In this document: positions 1 to 5,608 of the stretch, in pieces
How the letters are laid out: every line of letters begins with the position of its first letter
How positions within the stretch are numbered: the stretch's first letter is position 1
DNA from: an uncultured Sulfurovum sp.
Lineage (GTDB): Bacteria > Campylobacterota > Campylobacteria > Campylobacterales > Sulfurovaceae
DNA: 6,236 bases
Direction of reading: 5' to 3'
Assembly: GCA_902727905.1 (NCBI GenBank)
Contig: CACVAR010000163.1
Coordinates: forward strand, 1-6,236
Translations under genes and position numbers: made by a program
The notes under the pieces: generated by a model
The model's database searches: none
Told to the model about the DNA's origin: nothing
The model's input: the letters and a program-made list of their open reading frames with translations, nothing else

Positions 1-1199
1 GCCTCTTGAATCTTCGCTTCTTGACACTCATGTGTTGTAAAAAGAAGTTTTACTCTTCCATCTTCAACATGAGGTTTTTGTAACATAGATTCTATGGAAA
101 TACCAAAACCATCAAAGGCATTACTTACTTTTGCTAAAACACCTGATTCATCATCTACTTCCATTCTAAGGTAATAGTGGGTTACAATCTCTTCTTCAGG
201 AAGAAGTTCTAAACCTCCACCTTCTAAACCTCTTTTATAACCTAACATTGGTCCTTGGTTTCCACGGACAATATCTACAATATCAGCAATAACAGCAGAA
301 GCCGTAGCATCACCACCAGCACCAGGGCCATAGTACATTGTTTCACCTACTCTATCACCTACTACAGAAACAGCATTCATAACACCATCTACCTTAGCTA
401 TCATACTAGTTGCAGGAATCATCGTTGGGTGAACTCTCAGCTCTACCCCTTCAGGTGTTTTTTTAGAGATTCCAAGCAGTTTAATTTCATAACCAAACTC
501 TTTAGCAAAATCTACATCTGTAGGCGTAATGTTTTCAATACCTTCAATCAAAATGTCTTCTGGTTTAGCATCTATCCCATAAGCAATACTAGCCAAAATA
601 AGAAGCTTATGAGAAGCATCAAAACCACCAACATCAAATGTTGGATCAGCTTCTGCATAACCTAACTCTTGCGACTCTTTTAAAATGTCATCGTACAACG
701 CACCTTCGTTAATCATCTTCGTTAACATATAGTTCGTTGTACCATTCATAATACCCTGAATAGACTCAATATGATTCGCTGTTAAACCATTTCTTAAAGC
801 ACCAATAATTGGAATTCCACCTGCTGTACTTGCTTCGTACATTAAAGGTAAGTCTCCAGCAATCTCTTGAAGTTCATAACGATGATATGCCAGTAGTGCC
901 TTGTTCGCTGTGACAACAGCTTTACCATTTTCCAATGCTTTTTTTACTAAAGCATAAGGCTCTTCAACCCCACCCATAAGCTCAACTACAATGTCAATCT
1001 CAGGGTCATCCACAACATCATAAGGGTTATCGGAAAGTTTAATAGAAACGCCTCTATCTTTTGAAAGATTTTTAACCACACCAGACTTAACAAGAAGTTT
1101 CTTACCAGCTCTTGCCTCTAAAATGTCAGCATTTTCTTCTAAGATATTGGCAACACTTGCCCCTACAGTTCCTACGCCAAGTATTCCTATTTTGACCAT
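1..1199 (-). CDS. hom: Homoserine dehydrogenase with C-terminal ACT domain (3' end cut by window edge)
   Basis: Catalyses the NAD(P)H-dependent reduction of aspartate semialdehyde to homoserine, the branch point to threonine and methionine, in the cytoplasm. The frame is open from the ATG at 1199 to base 1 (399 full codons). An N-terminal Rossmann nucleotide-binding fold begins with GVGTVG (residues 8-13). VELMGG (72-77), TANKALLA (97-104) and the substrate-domain motif GIMNGTTNY (149-157) follow. The signature EADPTFDVGGFDASHKL (183-199) carries candidate catalytic residues E183, D189, D194 and K198, with the same spacing as in yeast homoserine dehydrogenase (family knowledge). An ACT-like segment starts near residue 340 (YLRMEVDDESGVLAKVSNAF), which in this family senses threonine or a related end product. 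The full protein is usually about 420-435 residues, so a short C-terminal tail is probably missing. The start directly follows the stop of the upstream aminotransferase (TAAATG), with an AAGGGG ribosome site at 1205-1210, so translational coupling is likely. Confidence 0.97.
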   Translation of the reverse strand, partial: MVKIGILGVGTVGASVANILEENADILEARAGKKLLVKSGVVKNLSKDRGVSIKLSDNPYDVVDDPEIDIVVELMGGVEEPYALVKKALENGKAVVTANKALLAYHRYELQEIAGDLPLMYEASTAGGIPIIGALRNGLTANHIESIQGIMNGTTNYMLTKMINEGALYDDILKESQELGYAEADPTFDVGGFDASHKLLILASIAYGIDAKPEDILIEGIENITPTDVDFAKEFGYEIKLLGISKKTPEGVELRVHPTMIPATSMIAKVDGVMNAVSVVGDRVGETMYYGPGAGGDATASAVIADIVDIVRGNQGPMLGYKRGLEGGGLELLPEEEIVTHYYLRMEVDDESGVLAKVSNAFDGFGISIESMLQKPHVEDGRVKLLFTTHECQEAKIQE

Positions 1200-2438
1200 T
1201 TATTCCCCTTTTCCTTTATTTTCTTCTTCAACTGTTTTCAAAAACTTTTTAATATTTCGTGCTGCTTGACGAATTCTGTTTTCATTTTCTATCAATGCAA
1301 TACGTACATATTGGTCACCATATTTTCCAAAACCAATTCCTGGGCTTACAGCAACATTTGCTTCAACCAACAATCTTTTTGAAAACTCTAGTGAACCCAT
1401 CTCTCTACATGATTCAGGAATTTTTCCCCAAATAAACATCGAAGCATTTGGTTTTCCCATTTTCCAACCAGAGTTTTCAAATGCTTCTAACATCACATCT
1501 CTACGTTTTAAATAACGAGGAATAATCTCTTTGTCTGGTACATAGTTATGTTCATCCAATGCCACAGTTGCTGCTACCTGAATTGGCGTAAACATTCCAT
1601 AATCTAACCAAGACTTAATACTTTGTAATGCACCAATAAGCTTTTTATTACCCACAACAAAACCAACACGCCAACCAGCCATGTTGTAAGACTTTGACAT
1701 AGTATACGCCTCAACAGCCACATCTTTAGCACCCTCAACCTCTAAAATAGAAGGGGTGCTATAACCGTCAAAAGTAATATCTGCATAAGCAATATCAGAA
1801 ATAATGTAAAATCTTTCTTCTTTTGCTAAAGCAACAATACGTTTGTAAAAATCAGGCGTAACCGTTGCTGTTGTTGGGTTATGAGGAAAGTTTAAAATCA
1901 AAAACTTTGCACGTGGTAAAGAGTTGTTTAGTGCCTCTTTTACATCTGCGATAAATTGATCTTCATCTACTTGAAAGTTCTCTTCGTCAAACTTCAACTG
2001 CATCTTTTCAACATTCGCACCAGCTAAAATAAAAGCTTGTGAATGAATAGGATAAGTAGGGTCAGGAACAATCGCAACATCCCCAGGATTTGAAATAGCT
2101 TGTACCAAGTGTACATAACCCTCTTTACTTCCCATGGTTGCTACCACTTCTGTATCTGGATCTAGCATAACATTGTATTTACGTTTATACCATTTACACA
2201 TTGCAAGTCTTAGTTTATAAATCCCCTTACTTGCAGAGTACCCATGTGTTTTATCACGCTGTGCTGTTTCACATAGTTTGTCAATAATTGGCTGAGGTGT
2301 TCTGGCATCTGGATTCCCCATGGAAAAATCTATAATATCTTCACCTTCTCTTCTTGCTGCCATCTTTAGGTCATTTATCTCAGCAAAAATATACTTAGGC
2401 AATCTATTTATTTTCTCAAATTGAATCTCATCAAACAT
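1200..2438 (-). CDS. alaC: AlaC-type class I/II PLP-dependent aminotransferase
   Basis: Fold-type I aminotransferase of 412 residues from the chosen start. It closely resembles E. coli AlaC (glutamate-pyruvate transaminase) as I remember that sequence: RLPKYIFAEINDLKMAARR near the N-terminus, DIIDFSMGNPDARTP, THGYSASKGI, GSKEG, and SPGIGFGKYGDQYVRIALIEN near the C-terminus. The PLP-binding lysine is in TMSKSYNMAGWR (residue 249). Other cofactor and substrate contacts are HNPT (N187), SDIAYAD (D215, Y218) and the C-terminal carboxylate-binding Arg in VRIALIEN (R379). A longer frame opens at a GTG at 2453, but that GTG lies at the edge of the GGAGAAG ribosome site (2445-2451), which is spaced 6 bases from the ATG at 2438. 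I therefore take the ATG. Campylobacterota homologues are often named aspartate or LL-diaminopimelate aminotransferase; the exact amino donor and acceptor cannot be read from sequence. Immediate linkage to hom suggests a role in alanine or aspartate-family metabolism (inference). Confidence 0.93.
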   Translation of the reverse strand: MFDEIQFEKINRLPKYIFAEINDLKMAARREGEDIIDFSMGNPDARTPQPIIDKLCETAQRDKTHGYSASKGIYKLRLAMCKWYKRKYNVMLDPDTEVVATMGSKEGYVHLVQAISNPGDVAIVPDPTYPIHSQAFILAGANVEKMQLKFDEENFQVDEDQFIADVKEALNNSLPRAKFLILNFPHNPTTATVTPDFYKRIVALAKEERFYIISDIAYADITFDGYSTPSILEVEGAKDVAVEAYTMSKSYNMAGWRVGFVVGNKKLIGALQSIKSWLDYGMFTPIQVAATVALDEHNYVPDKEIIPRYLKRRDVMLEAFENSGWKMGKPNASMFIWGKIPESCREMGSLEFSKRLLVEANVAVSPGIGFGKYGDQYVRIALIENENRIRQAARNIKKFLKTVEEENKGKGE

Positions 2439-2538
2439 TTTTATCTTCTCCACTCATTAATTAACTCTTGTACCTTAACATTTTTTCCATTAACTTCATT
2501 TTTTATGATTTAAGAAAATTTTAAAAATGTTAAAAGCT
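2439..2538 (-). promoter_or_regulatory. AT-rich gap upstream of the aminotransferase gene, with an inverted repeat and ribosome site
   Basis: About 100 bases separate the membrane-protein stop from the aminotransferase ATG, one of the larger gaps in the gene run. It contains a strong ribosome site (GGAGAAG, 2445-2451). It also holds a perfect 11-bp inverted repeat, TTAACATTTTT at 2475-2485 with its complement at 2523-2533, separated by 37 bases. The whole gap is very AT-rich, so an internal promoter is possible, but I see no convincing -10/-35 pair and no terminator-like GC-rich hairpin. Whether transcription from rpmE continues through here cannot be decided from sequence. Confidence 0.3.
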
Positions 2539-3540
2539 TTACCAACCTCTACGTCCGTTAAGCTCTCTAAACTCTTTTTTGTCTATCTCTCTTAATTCAG
2601 ATTTGTCTATATAAAAATAGTGTTTCTTATTATCTGAAAGATCTATGGTTCTTTCTCCAGCAACAACATCTAAATACCCATGTCCAGTTACCAATAACCA
2701 TCTACTATTATCAATGTTAAATGGTGTAGATACTTTCTTCATAAACTCTCTACGTTTTTTAGTATCAAGATTAATAAATCCAAACCACAACATTCCCCTT
2801 GTTGGATTGATGTTCACCGTAGTTATAGTAACTGCATCTACATTCGGCTCTTCATCTTGATTAAGCACTGAACTATTTTCTTCATTGGCCAAAAATGCAT
2901 CTGCTACTTCTTTAACAACTGTTTCAACAGATTTATTTTCTTCAGCTGAGATATCTGCTGTGTTAACTAAAGCTTGAATGTCTTCGACACTATTATTTTT
3001 ATCTAGTGTCTCATCATTTAAAACGATAATTTCTGTTTTAGGTGCAACAGGAGTCTCAATACTTACAGACTCCGTATCAGACTTTCCCACAACAACCTTG
3101 TCTGCATCTGCATCACTAATGTTGTTTTCTAATGCTTTGGTATCATCAAAAAAGTCTTGTTTATCTTCAATATTTTGAATTAAAGAATTCAATTTACCTG
3201 CAGTGTAAAGATAATATCCTCCACCTAATAGCGCAAGAAGAATAAAAATTTTAAAAAATGAAAAACCACTACCACCGTCAACTGAATCTTTAGCTCTCAT
3301 CACAACTTTTTCATCAGCTGGTCTATGCTCATCATAGTAAGTCTTAACTCTATCTCTAAGTTCTGAAACATCAATTTCTTTATATTCACGTTCTAAAATT
3401 AGTAAAAAACCTAAAGCTTTTACTCTATTTAATCTGCTAAAATCTTCTTCAACTAAATAACCTAAATTAATTGTTGAAATATTTGTTTTTGAAGCTACCT
3501 CTTCAATACCATGTGTGTCTATAATCTCGTTAAATAACAT
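2539..3540 (-). CDS. RodZ-like single-pass membrane protein (HTH, TM, acidic linker, C-terminal domain)
   Basis: 333 residues. I do not recognise it as a named Campylobacterota protein, but the layout is that of RodZ, the membrane protein that links the MreB cytoskeleton to the cell wall machinery. Residues 1-72 form a helical cytoplasmic domain with a RodZ/HTH_25-like pattern: IEEVASKTNIS (12-22), YLVEEDFSRLN (28-38), ALGFLLILEREYKEID (42-57), LRDRVKTYYDEH (61-72). A basic patch (KVVMRAK, 78-84) precedes one membrane helix at about 93-114. A long linker rich in Asp, Glu, Asn and Ser (about 117-245), with little Gly or Pro, should be periplasmic. The C-terminal domain (about 246-333) has MLWFGFINLDTKKR and RWLLVTGHGYLDVVAGERTI, beta-rich and reminiscent of the RodZ C-terminal domain (DUF4115). 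The ATG at 3540 overlaps the end of the upstream methyltransferase gene by 11 bases, with AGGA just upstream, so the genes are probably translationally coupled. The RodZ assignment is an inference; another HTH-anchored envelope protein is possible. Confidence 0.7.
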   Translation of the reverse strand: MLFNEIIDTHGIEEVASKTNISTINLGYLVEEDFSRLNRVKALGFLLILEREYKEIDVSELRDRVKTYYDEHRPADEKVVMRAKDSVDGGSGFSFFKIFILLALLGGGYYLYTAGKLNSLIQNIEDKQDFFDDTKALENNISDADADKVVVGKSDTESVSIETPVAPKTEIIVLNDETLDKNNSVEDIQALVNTADISAEENKSVETVVKEVADAFLANEENSSVLNQDEEPNVDAVTITTVNINPTRGMLWFGFINLDTKKRREFMKKVSTPFNIDNSRWLLVTGHGYLDVVAGERTIDLSDNKKHYFYIDKSELREIDKKEFRELNGRRGW

Positions 3541-4213
3541 TTCCCATCCTATGAATTAATATTGCTGCTGCTGCACTTACGTTTAGTGAATCAAACTCAT
3601 GCTTCATCTCAATAGATACAATTTGATCTACCTTTGACTTTGCTCTTTTTGAAAGTCCTTCACCCTCAGAACCTAAAACCAAAACCCTTCTTTCACTAAA
3701 CTGACATTTATTAAGTTGTTCACCATCCATTGAAGCACCGTAAACTTTAAAATTTACTTGTTTAAGCTCATTTAAAACATCTAAAATATTTGGAACAATC
3801 ACAAAAGGTAAATCTAATAATGCTCCTGAACTTGTACGAACAATCGAAGCCATATTCAACGTTTTAACACCTGTAGCAATAATACCGTCAACCCCTAAAG
3901 CATAGGCTGAACGTACAATTGCCCCTATATTTCCTGTGTCAGTTAAACCATCAAGTACTAAAATAAAACGTTCTTGTTTTAAAGTAGCCAAATCACTTTG
4001 TACTAAAGGTTCCAGATCAAGTAAAATTCCTTGATGATTTCCCCCTTTACTCATACTCTGCGCCCATCGTTCTTCTAAAAATTTAATTTTATCTCTATTG
4101 GCATCAAACAGTTTTTGAGGTAAAATCCCTTTTTTTGCAATGTAAATTGTTTTAATATTTGCTTCATGTCTTGCTAATGCATGTAAACAGACTTGTTTTC
4201 CATAAATAATCAT
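3530..4213 (-). CDS. rlmB: TrmH/SpoU-family RNA 2'-O-ribose methyltransferase, RlmB-like
   Basis: SPOUT-fold, SAM-dependent enzyme of 227 residues, slightly shorter than E. coli RlmB (about 243). The N-terminus (YGKQVCLHAL, 4-13) matches the small L30e-like RNA-binding domain. The catalytic domain shows all three SpoU motifs. Motif 1 is LDGLTDTGNIGAIVRSAYA (87-105), with N95 and the conserved R101. Motif 2 is VLVLGSEGEGLSKR (177-190). Motif 3 is FDSLNVSAAAAILI (207-220), with S209, N211 and S213. The trefoil knot built by motifs 2 and 3 binds SAM. RlmB methylates G2251 of 23S rRNA, and placement beside rsmI and rpmE supports an rRNA target, but a tRNA target cannot be excluded from sequence. 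The ATG at 4213 has only a distant AAGGG (4226-4230, 12 bases away), so initiation may be weak or depend on upstream translation. Confidence 0.9.
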   Translation of the reverse strand: MIIYGKQVCLHALARHEANIKTIYIAKKGILPQKLFDANRDKIKFLEERWAQSMSKGGNHQGILLDLEPLVQSDLATLKQERFILVLDGLTDTGNIGAIVRSAYALGVDGIIATGVKTLNMASIVRTSSGALLDLPFVIVPNILDVLNELKQVNFKVYGASMDGEQLNKCQFSERRVLVLGSEGEGLSKRAKSKVDQIVSIEMKHEFDSLNVSAAAAILIHRMGNVI

Positions 4214-4261
4214 AAAAAGATTTTACCCTTTTTTTGCTGTATTTCTATTATTCTACGTTAT
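4214..4261 (-). promoter_or_regulatory. Short gap between rsmI and the rlmB-like gene, possible weak promoter
   Basis: The 48-base AT-rich spacer contains TAGAAT and TAAAAT hexamers that loosely resemble a -10 box on the minus strand, and a weak AAGGG. In such AT-rich DNA these matches are expected by chance, and I see no -35 or extended -10. Read-through from upstream is the simplest reading. Confidence 0.15.
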
Positions 4262-5086
4262 TTATTGGGCTATAAGCTCGGCATACCATTCTTTAACAGA
4301 CTTATCTGTTAATTTAGCCAACAGTTTTGCTTTTACTTTAGGCTGTAGGTCAAGTACTAAAAGGTCATCTACATATAAAGCATTAGCTTTTTCTTTTTTT
4401 CCAGCGATTACAACAACCCATTCACCTTTACTATTAATGCTACTATTTTCAAATTGTTCCAAAATGCTTTTTGCTGAACCTCGATAATAATTTTGAAACT
4501 TTTTAGAGAGTTCTTTTGAGAAGAAAACCTCACGCTCTTCATCAATATTCACGATTTCAGAAATAAGCTTTTCAATTCTATGTGGTGCTTCATACAAAAC
4601 AACATTAGTCGTAGAATTCATCATTGCTATAAGTGCTGAAGTTCTTTGGGAACCTTTTTGAGGAAGAAAAGCACAAAAGGTAAATTCACCTTCTTTAAAA
4701 CCTGAAGCTGCATAAGCTGTTGTCACTGCTGTTCCACCTGGCAACACATCATAAGGGATTTCATTTTCTTGACAATACGCTACTAAAAGCTGTCCCGGAT
4801 CAGAGATAACAGGCATACCAGCATCTGAAACATACGCAACTTCTTCTTGCTCTAAACGTGAAGCTATCTCTTTAAGACGCTCCGTACCATTATGTTCATG
4901 AAAAGATAAAAACTCAACCTCATCAGAAGGATATGTAAAATCAAAACGCTCTTCTAAAATACGTAATAATCGTTTGGTTTCTCGTGTATCTTCACATAAA
5001 AACAGGGTGACTTTTTCAAAAGTTCTTAAAGCACGAATAGTAATGTCTTGAGGGTTTCCAATAGGAGTAGGGATAAATGTTAACAT
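4262..5086 (-). CDS. rsmI: 16S rRNA (cytidine(1402)-2'-O)-methyltransferase
   Basis: Tetrapyrrole-methylase-fold enzyme that 2'-O-methylates C1402 in the decoding centre of 16S rRNA, using SAM. At 274 residues it has the family's usual length. Motifs in order: FIPTPIGNPQDITIRAL (4-20), CEDTRETKRLL (31-41), SFHEHN (61-66), YVSDAGMPVISDPG (85-98), LPGGTAVTTAYAASG (115-129), FLPQKGSQR (140-148), LYEAPHRI (164-171), FSKELSKKFQNYYRG (189-203) and GEWVVVIAG (221-229). The start is fixed by an in-frame TAA two codons upstream of the ATG at 5086, and MLTFIPTPIGN is a typical N-terminus. No Shine-Dalgarno sequence is visible: the 12 bases before the ATG are CTTCAATAATTT, and a hairpin lies just beyond. 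The gene sits 45 bases after rpmE and 48 bases before the rlmB-like gene. Confidence 0.97.
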   Translation of the reverse strand: MLTFIPTPIGNPQDITIRALRTFEKVTLFLCEDTRETKRLLRILEERFDFTYPSDEVEFLSFHEHNGTERLKEIASRLEQEEVAYVSDAGMPVISDPGQLLVAYCQENEIPYDVLPGGTAVTTAYAASGFKEGEFTFCAFLPQKGSQRTSALIAMMNSTTNVVLYEAPHRIEKLISEIVNIDEEREVFFSKELSKKFQNYYRGSAKSILEQFENSSINSKGEWVVVIAGKKEKANALYVDDLLVLDLQPKVKAKLLAKLTDKSVKEWYAELIAQ

Positions 5087-5098
5087 AAATTATTGAAG

Positions 5099-5123
5099 TA
5101 GAAAAGACAAAATGTCTTTTCTA
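5099..5123 (-). terminator. Stem-loop between rpmE and rsmI (attenuator, weak terminator or mRNA-stabilising hairpin)
   Basis: Perfect inverted repeat beginning 8 bases after the rpmE stop codon: arm 5099-5109 pairs with 5113-5123 (11 bp, AAA on the plus strand as loop). The stem is mostly A-T with three G-C pairs. In the direction of rpmE transcription it is followed by CTTCAATAATTT, not a real U-tract, so a strong rho-independent terminator is unlikely. Its place between a highly expressed ribosomal protein gene and an rRNA methyltransferase gene fits partial termination or 3'-end stabilisation of a short rpmE transcript, lowering rsmI expression (inference). Confidence 0.6.
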
Positions 5124-5131
5124 AAAAACCA

Positions 5132-5329
5132 TTAAAGGTTGTATTTTTTCTTAAACTTGTCGATTCTTCCAGCAGCATCAACGCTTCTTTCTGAACCTGT
5201 AAAGAATGGGTGACATTCATTACAAATATCAATTGTCATCTCTTCTCTGTTTGACTTAATTTTAAACTCGTTTCCACATGCACATTTAACAGCACACTCT
5301 TTATAATCTGGGTGAATATCTTTTCTCAT
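5132..5329 (-). CDS. rpmE: 50S ribosomal protein bL31, zinc-binding type
   Basis: 65-residue ribosomal protein bL31, which bridges the two subunits near the central protuberance. It starts MRKDIHPDY and carries the hallmark CHPFFTG (39-45) and a basic C-terminus (RIDKFKKKYNL, 55-65). Four cysteines at C16, C18, C36 and C39 match the zinc ligands of the E. coli zinc-containing (C+) form, so this is the type that is replaced by a cysteine-free paralogue under zinc limitation in some bacteria. An additional C12 is present. Length is normal for the family. A clear AAAAGG ribosome site (5337-5342) lies 7 bases before the ATG at 5329. The gene is first in the minus-strand run and is preceded by a long leader and an extended -10 promoter. 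Confidence 0.98.
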   Translation of the reverse strand: MRKDIHPDYKECAVKCACGNEFKIKSNREEMTIDICNECHPFFTGSERSVDAAGRIDKFKKKYNL

Positions 5330-5475
5330 AACAAGACCTTTTAAAGTAATTTTTGACGAAATAAATTTCGTATGTCAGGTCACTAACCTGCTCTAGCTTT
5401 CGCTCTTCTCCTAAAATATAGAAACTACATTTAGAAGGTTATTCTCGTAGTACTCTTGGCAATACGGGAAATTTC
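5330..5475 (-). promoter_or_regulatory. Long 5' leader of rpmE with several potential hairpins
   Basis: If transcription starts about 7 bases after the -10 at 5482-5487, the rpmE mRNA has a leader of roughly 145 bases with no gene in it. Inverted repeats in it, read from 5' to 3' of the RNA: 5447-5451 with 5424-5428 (ACTAC/GTAGT), enclosing 5442-5445 with 5433-5436; a GAAA tetraloop hairpin at 5395-5404 (AGC-GAAA-GCT); CAGGT/ACCTG arms at 5376-5380 and 5386-5390; and ACGAAA/TTTCGT arms at 5356-5361 and 5366-5371, about 14 bases from the ribosome site. I recognise no known riboswitch core. Autogenous control of rpmE by bL31 is known in E. coli and L31 leader motifs are known in several phyla, so a leader regulated by bL31 or zinc is plausible (inference). 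Confidence 0.45.
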
Positions 5476-5481
5476 GAGCGA

Positions 5482-5490
5482 ATTATAGCA
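5482..5490 (-). promoter_or_regulatory. Extended -10 promoter element for rpmE
   Basis: Read on the minus strand the sequence is TGCTATAAT: a perfect TATAAT (5482-5487) with the TGn extension. Upstream is T-rich DNA with no good TTGACA, which is the usual look of housekeeping sigma promoters in Campylobacterota. It is the best promoter in the window and would drive rpmE and probably the downstream genes. Confidence 0.75.
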
Positions 5491-5498
5491 AAAAGCCC

Positions 5499-5518
5499 TT
5501 TATAAAAAGTTTTATAAA
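5499..5518. repeat. 20-bp palindrome between divergent promoters, possible operator
   Basis: Two perfect 9-bp arms, TTTATAAAA (5499-5507) and TTTTATAAA (5510-5518), flank a 2-base centre (AG). It covers the -35 zone of the rpmE promoter and lies about 30 bases upstream of the candidate -10 for the msr gene. This is the size and symmetry expected of a dimeric regulator site, but low-complexity A/T sequence can form such symmetry by chance. As RNA the 2-base loop is too short for a good hairpin without opening pairs. Confidence 0.35.
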
Positions 5519-5548
5519 TCTGTTTATGAAATATTAATAAAAGATATA

Positions 5549-5554
5549 TATACT
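5549..5554 (+). promoter_or_regulatory. Candidate -10 for the msr gene
   Basis: TATACT lies within a TATATATACT run, 54 bases upstream of the msr ATG. No convincing -35 is seen. TAAACT at 5571-5576 is an alternative. An inverted repeat ACTGT-N7-ACAGT (5552-5568) overlaps the end of this hexamer and could be a small operator or just a start-proximal hairpin. Confidence 0.35.
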
Positions 5555-5595
5555 GTTTTTCATACAGTGCTAAACTGACACTATCTAAGACAATT

Positions 5596-5602
5596 AAAGG
5601 AA
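5596..5602 (+). promoter_or_regulatory. Ribosome binding site of the msr gene
   Basis: AAAGGAA sits 6 bases before the ATG at 5609. It fixes that start, which also opens a good signal peptide. Confidence 0.8.
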
Positions 5603-5608
5603 TTTGAA

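Noticed and set aside
255..665. 136-residue open frame on the plus strand
   Set aside because: It lies antisense inside hom, has a Ser/Asn/Ile/Tyr-rich composition typical of an antisense reading, and shows no motif or ribosome site.
2645..3178. Two short plus-strand open frames (2645-2860 and 2978-3178)
   Set aside because: Both are antisense to the RodZ-like gene, whose frame is supported by domain architecture. The hydrophobic or Ser-rich look is an antisense artefact.
3530..3540. Frameshift or fusion at the overlap of the methyltransferase and RodZ-like genes
   Set aside because: Both proteins have complete ends: motif 3 followed by a short tail, and a proper ATG start. An 11-base overlap is ordinary coupling.
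5330..5475. tRNA, SRP RNA or known riboswitch in the rpmE upstream region
   Set aside because: I looked for a T-loop (GGTTCAA-like), the SRP GGAAG core and the conserved cores of the glycine, cobalamin, TPP, preQ1 and c-di-GMP classes on both strands and saw none.
5491..5518. Rho-independent terminator from the A/T palindrome
   Set aside because: There is no GC stem, the loop would be only 2 bases, and it lies between divergent promoters, with no gene ending into it from either side.
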